From Perca fluviatilis (Eukaryota; Chordata; Actinopteri; Perciformes; Percidae), in the NCBI RefSeq assembly GCF_010015445.1, contig NC_053120.1, positions 17,475,808 to 17,539,807 on the forward strand: a stretch of DNA of 64,000 bases, in the 5' to 3' direction. Made by a program: the position numbers and the translations under genes. The stretch's first letter is position 1; the number at the start of each line of letters is the position of its first letter. The notes below the pieces were generated by a model, which was not told where the DNA came from, ran no database searches, and worked only from the letters and a program-made list of their open reading frames with translations. Below are positions 13,291-64,000 of the stretch, one piece after another.

Positions 13291-14354
13291 TATAAAACTA
13301 CAAAACAACAAATAACGGGCTGGAATGGGCAGAATATACATGCATGCCATTATATATCAGGGTATTCTTTTTAGAGTTTGGGGTTCCAGACTAAAGATAG
13401 AACCACTTACAGTATCCATGATGTAATCCATAAAATGCATACAATACAGTTTGTTGACCTATTCCTTCATTTAAAGCAGCATAAGGGGAAACACATGGAA
13501 GTGAAGTTTACATAGTTAATGTAACTACCAATGTGACTTCTTTAAATAAACCTTTGCTACAGAGGAATACAACACTAGCCTAAATTCTCCACATTTTAAC
13601 AGCTTTTCACTGCCGTTGTTCCTTCTAAAGGCTTCAATATGGGAGCATTATTTAGGGCTATGTCCACAAATCTGCTCTCTCCGCTGGGAGCATTTACCAC
13701 CCCGCGCTGGTCTGGCAGCTACTCTGGTTCTCCTCTCGGCTGACAAGGACTGGCAGCGCCTGTCTCACCCAATTACACCTGATGGGGTCTGACCTGTAGA
13801 GCTGGGTTAACTGGTTGCTGGCTGAACACTCTCTGACCTCTGTCACTGCATCTGCTTTGCCAGTATGGAAACTGTCTGTGTGATGGTGGCATGCATCAGG
13901 CATACATCTGTATCAGTTTTGGTGAAAGTTGATCAGTAAAGCTTGTTATTGTTTTCTTTTTTCATTGACAGTTAAGCAGGTTTCAAGCATCATAATATCA
14001 CAGGACTTAGTAATTTTAGGAAGCACATGCTCCATAACTTCCTACCTGGGAACTGCCAATACAAACTCAGATTTCTACTGAGCATGTACTGTACAGTACA
14101 GTGCAGTTGGGAGTTAATTCCCCCTAAAGTGTAAAGAAGAGTCTTTTTTAACTTTCCTCAGCCTGAATTTGAACTTCTGACCCATTTCTCACCTCTGGGC
14201 TTTCATGTCACTGGTCATATAAACAACAACCTGGCAGTCTTTCTATTAGGCCTGTAAGCCTTTTAAAGGAAATCAAAGTCCCATTAACAGTGTTCTGACA
14301 CCATACAACTACTAGGAGTAATCCTTTACTGAACTCTGACCCACCGAGCACTCA

Positions 14355-14376
14355 CTCTCTCTCTCTCTCTCTCTCT
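14355..14376. repeat. (CT)11 microsatellite
   Basis: 22 bases of perfect CT. Confidence 0.95.
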
Positions 14377-15642
14377 GCCGTGTTGTGGGTCTGTTGCTCA
14401 ACACCCAACAGACACAATCATTGCTCACAGTCCTACAAACACTTAAGAGATCAATGCTCTGAGAGTGATAATCTCCTCCTTGAAAGAGGGTGAAAGCCTT
14501 CACTTAAGACGAGCAAAAAGTGACAGGGGACAGAGAGAGAGCAGAGCGATAGAGAGACAAACACACGCACACAGATCAGGGCAAGTGTCTCCTCTCAGCT
14601 GGAGTGACATCTCTATCCCTATCTTTATCGACAACTGGCCTAATTTAGAGCTCTTCTGGCAGGGAAGAGGTGACCCATCCATCCATAGAAAGAGAGAGAG
14701 ATGGAGAGAGAAGGTTGTTGATAGAGAGAGAAATACTGAAGAAAATCAAGACTCAAACTGAATGATAGGGGGAAAAAACAAAAAAATCCATGACTCACAT
14801 GGGAGAGCAGTAGTTATAGTTGTGGTACTAGAAAGGCTTTAAGCGCAGTCATAGAAGCACAGATATTGGATGATTCTGCAAAACCATAGATTATGAACAG
14901 CTCTTTTTATTTATTTCTTTTAACACCCAATGCCAATGTTTTTAAAATGCTTGCTTTCTAAAAAATATCTGCATGGTTAAGGATAGGGTACTCATTCTAA
15001 TGCCAAATTCAAGTATTAATATTTCCTCAGACATATTCAAGCAGTATATGCAGTATAACAGTAAAGTAGAACAAAGAGTAGTTCCTTGTATCAAAGCTGT
15101 GTCATAATACACCCCATTTATATATTAGCCCCAGCTGAGAGCACAGTGAACAGTGTTAGCGGTAAACTCAAGCTAATACAAAAGGGAGAGTCTAATCTTT
15201 GTTTGAGTCAGTGCAGAGCTACTTTCATGCCTCATTTCACTACAATCATTAATTGGCTCTACGCGTAGTTCAAAAGCAGCTGTGTGAACATACACAGATG
15301 AGTGAATGCACCCCTGCTTTTTCTCATTTCTGCACACATTATGCACTTTCCCTCAGGTAAATGTATGTATCTCAACCTCACATCTCTGTTCAGCTGTGTG
15401 AGTTATTAATCAGATCAATTCTAAATCTCCTGACTTTACATTACTCAAGCCCCTCCCCATCCCCCACCACCAACACTGATCCCCTCAGCCAGCTCTACGA
15501 CGTCAGCGTCGGGCTTCTTTCACAGAAGGCCTGAACAGGCACTGCCGGGGGCGATACACATCCCTCAGGTGAGCCTTTCATTATGGATGATGTTTCTGCC
15601 AAATTATTTAGACCCTCAGCCCCAGCAACATCCCTGCACCAT

Positions 15643-15659
15643 AAAAAAAAAAAAAAAAA
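15643..15659. repeat. A17 homopolymer
   Basis: 17 consecutive A, followed by CACAAACAAACGCATGCATG and a short CA-rich patch. Confidence 0.95.
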
Positions 15660-15810
15660 CACAAACAAACGCATGCATGCACACAGACACACACATACTC
15701 CAATGCCCCACTGCAATCTACCCCATTCCTCCCTCTTTCTTCACTGTACCAAAGACACCACTAACACAAGCATTAATCCGGCCTGATCACCTCAGTGCGT
15801 GTATGTGTAC

Positions 15811-16007
15811 TGTGTGTGTGAGCGTGTGTGTGTGTGTGTGTGCCTGTGCTTTTGTGTAGCAGTTCATTAGTCCCTCTTTCTTTGTTTAGAGAAGGTAAAG
15901 AAGTGAAAGCGTGACCCTTGTGGCTTACAGGTGGATGAAGGAAGGGGCAAGCTGCCTTGACATCATTGGCTTCAGTAATGTAGGATGTTTAAAATATGTT
16001 TGGTCAA

Positions 16008-16048
<41 letters not shown>

Positions 16049-16175
16049 TGTTTGTGTTTGTGTTCCTCAGTGGCCATTTGCCCCAGACTTGTTAGAAAAG
16101 AGACAGAGATGACAGTCTCCTGGCAATGTCTGACCTCGGCTAAGAGAGTGTAGGATCTAAACACAAACACACACA

Positions 16176-16207
<32 letters not shown>
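15811..16207. repeat. TG/CA microsatellite group
   Basis: Three arrays within 400 bases: interrupted TG at 15811-15842, (TG)17 plus three TTTGTG units at 16011-16062, and mixed CA / (GCAC)n at 16160-16207. Confidence 0.9.
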
Positions 16208-16209
16208 TT

Positions 16210-17060
16210 TGGCTACTTATCCCTCCACTTCCCAAATCCCATGCTCCCTTTCTCTCCCGAGCCTCAGCTACCTTCCACCAATCCCAAATGCTTCACGGTA
16301 CCTGCTTCCCACCAATTCCCACTTTCTCCCACTTCATCATCCTCCTATCTCCTCTCCTTTCTCTTTTCCCCGGTCCTCAGTTGAACCCCAACTCCCTTGT
16401 TTTCTTTCTGACCTGCCAAAGCTCAATCGCAGAGAAAAAAAAAACTAAAAATCTCCTTTAAACCGATTTTTTTTTAAAGAAAATTACTCCCATCCCCTTG
16501 CAACTCCCCAACATGATGGTGAAATATTTTCATACAACCATCTCACATCTTGGCTAGTTCATACATCCCAAAGCTAAATAAAATACCTTTGTTTCTTCTT
16601 TTTTCAAACTTTTTCTTCCCTTAATCATGCATCTCTTATCATTTATATATTGAAATTGATGCTTCTGCCACTATTGTACACTAGAGAGCAACAGCTAAAT
16701 TACAAAATGTAAACTGTCAACATTCATTTTACATTCCCACAAGTGTATTTATTTACAGTTGTTTTGAATAAAAGGAAACTAGAATTGCATAGTTTAAAAG
16801 CAAGTGTAAAAGCATGCCCTCTTCCTTTCTCTGTTGGAAGAGGACCATACCTTCCCTCTTTCCTTCCGCCCTCACTTACTCTGCTATCCCTTCCAGACCA
16901 CTGGTCACTTCATTCTTTCCACCCTCCCTCCCTCCCCTCCCCCCTCCTCTCCTCCTCCTTCCATCCTTCCTACCACACCATGCCTCTCCCCCCTTTCTTA
17001 CTTCCATTTCCTTTCTCTACCATCCTTCCTGCCTCTCTCTATCACCTGCATAACTTTAAT
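16210..17060. repeat. Pyrimidine-rich low-complexity block beside exon 6
   Basis: The plus strand is mostly C and T in two patches (16210-16400 and 16810-17050), broken by an AT-rich middle. In the nr5a2 transcript it is purine-rich and follows the exon 6 donor by 120 bases. Reading frames here (Pro/Ser/Leu-rich) are composition artefacts. Confidence 0.75.
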
Positions 17061-17083
17061 CATCATACCCTACTCCTTCCTCA

Positions 17084-62647
<45,564 letters not shown>

Positions 62648-62697
62648 GTCAGCGCTGCCGGCCTGAGCTGGAGACTCCGCACCGCTCGGCGGGACAC

Positions 62698-62720
62698 CTG
62701 GACGTGAGAGGCAGATGTTC
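62698..62720 (-). promoter_or_regulatory. Candidate 3' splice site upstream of the first coding Met
   Basis: On the minus strand a pyrimidine-rich stretch, CTGCCTCTCACGTC, is followed by CAG|GTGTCCCG, 50 bases before the ATG. From here the frame into the Met is open and reads G-V-P-P-S-G-A-E-S-P-A-Q-A-G-S-A-D. Human LRH-1 has a stretch of similar length and character before its MLPK leader, encoded after a splice junction. This suggests an isoform whose first exon lies beyond position 64000. Use of the site cannot be shown from sequence alone. Confidence 0.5.
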
Positions 62721-63099
62721 CCACAAACAAAGTGTCCCAAATGTCTTTTTACCTCTTTATTTCTTACTTTCTGTCTCTCTCTGTCTTCCAATTATCGGAC
62801 CATGATGCCTGATCCAAGAGTCAGACTGTCCTCAAACGACCGGGTTGCATCGCTGCTGCATGTCTATTCTGATATAACTTCACTTGTTTAATTTCTCAAA
62901 ATTGCATTAGCGCACAGAACAGCGATAACGACGCAGACAGCAGCCGATTAATTCCTTCGATACTTTAAGGAACAGTTGCGCGCTAAGTTAGGGAATCTGT
63001 CTCTTACTCAAACGAGAAAAAAAAGAACATAGCTAGCGTCCGGAATAAAAGACGATGGTAAGTGTCCCTTTTCCAAAAGTCTTTTTTAGCGCGTCAGCC

Positions 63100-63560
63100 A
63101 TTAAAGTGGGACCTTCAGTGTAACTTTCAGCCTTTAGCAGACGAGTACGCGCCACCGGGGCCGCCGGTGTGTCGGTCGGACTGTCTCGAGATGTGGAGAC
63201 CTCTCCTCCTCCTCCCCCTCCTCCTCCTCCTCGAGGCTTTGTTTACTCCTCTCTCTCCAATCCGGGGCGCATGCGGTCGTCTGACATCATCTTTCCCTGA
63301 TCCAATCAGAAGAGAAGACCGGGAAACATCGCCTCAAACCCTCTAGTTCCATCTCTCCGAAATCTCAGCTGTTTAATCCCGTTAATGATGGACTTTAAAA
63401 GCGGAGCGAGAACAAGGAAAGAAAGGGAGGTGATGCAACTGCAAGTGAGAGCAGACTCCCCATGAGCGCACGGAGCGCAAAGGCAGCGCGCGAGGTATGT
63501 GGGTTGGAGCGTGTTATAACAGGAGCGTACTGCAGCACACGCACGCACAAATGCACGCGG
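63100..63560 (-). promoter_or_regulatory. Candidate nr5a2 promoter: CpG-enriched segment with CCAAT and NRF1-like motifs
   Basis: This 460-base segment is clearly richer in G+C and CpG than either neighbour. It holds two CCAAT boxes (63257-63261, 63302-63306) 45 bases apart and an NRF1-like GCGCATGCGG (63267-63276). It also has a near HNF1 site GTTAATGATGGAC (63381-63393). No clear TATA box is seen. It lies 450-900 bases upstream of the first coding ATG. Promoter activity and start site are inferred; it could also be the far end of an intron if the upstream acceptor is used. Confidence 0.35.
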
Positions 63561-64000
63561 ACATGCACGATTCTAAACTGTAAAGTTGTTTAATACTTTT
63601 CATTTTTATATATCTGTTGCATATATGCTTTTTCAATAGCTAAATTTAGTTAACCTAAATAATAAACAGTTTTAACATCATGTTCTCTGCTTCTGTGGTC
63701 ATCTGATCTCACTGATCATTAAGATGTCATTACATATAATCAAATACAATGCAATAACCTTTTTTTCTTTTTTTCTTTCTTTCTTTTATCTTTTTAATAG
63801 CGCTATCTTATTTTATAATGCAGATGAAGGACATATGAAATTATGCACAAAACCGATATAAATAAAAGTAATAAATGTTTGTTTAGCTTTATGAAAAACG
63901 TGAGCAGCGCCGGCCTCAGGCTTAAACCGGCCTTTATTTTCGAATCAATGCAGCCCCCTAACGTAATAAATGATAGCTTTGCTTCTGAATTATTATCAGT

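Larger units (their letters stand above)
62648..64000. other. 5' flank / 5' UTR of nr5a2
   Basis: No coding exon was found here on either strand. The part next to the ATG is presumably 5' UTR. The middle is the CpG-rich candidate promoter, and 63560-64000 is AT-rich with a T-rich run (63761-63790). Reading frames at 63062-63346 and 63306-63548 have no recognisable domain. Confidence 0.6.

Overview
This is vertebrate nuclear DNA, almost certainly from a teleost fish. It has long introns with consensus GT..AG junctions, very many long (CA)n/(TG)n arrays, several fish-type dispersed repeats, and one protein-coding gene whose exons read like fish NR5A2. No bacterial, viral or organellar feature was seen.

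The gene is nr5a2 (liver receptor homolog 1, LRH-1/FTF, the FTZ-F1-type orphan nuclear receptor), on the minus strand. Six coding exons could be placed to the base from splice sites and codon phase: 62647-62566 (N terminus), 59500-59382 (first zinc finger), 55453-55312 (second zinc finger), 47727-47018 (FTZ-F1 box, hinge and start of the ligand-binding domain), 21080-20961 and 17329-17182 (ligand-binding domain). They join without a frame break into 440 codons plus one base. The last coding exon, expected to carry about 80 residues with the final helices and AF-2, is not in the window and should lie beyond position 1. An upstream non-coding or alternative first exon may lie beyond position 64000.

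More than 95% of the window is intron or flank. Intron 4 (21081-47017, about 26 kb) holds most of the repeats. These include a 1.8-kb PIF/Harbinger-like transposon (27503-29319) with terminal inverted repeats, a CAG target duplication and a decayed Myb/SANT-like reading frame. Beside it is a perfect DR1 nuclear-receptor element. Intron 6 (1-17181, incomplete) holds a LINE 3' end, an ~80-bp tandem repeat, two copies of a fish 'GCTGCAACTA' repeat and a 90-bp (GA)n tract. Intron 3 has a cluster of four long CA arrays and a 'GTGGTGGAA'-type fish repeat. Intron 2 has a long repeat-poor stretch and two consensus NR5A binding sites. Upstream of the first coding exon is a CpG-enriched segment with CCAAT and NRF1-like motifs, a plausible promoter.

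No previously undescribed gene system was found. The most useful second-look items are the splice acceptor just upstream of the first coding Met, the polyhistidine insertion in the hinge, the Harbinger relic with its nested hairpin, and the DR1 and NR5A elements inside the introns.
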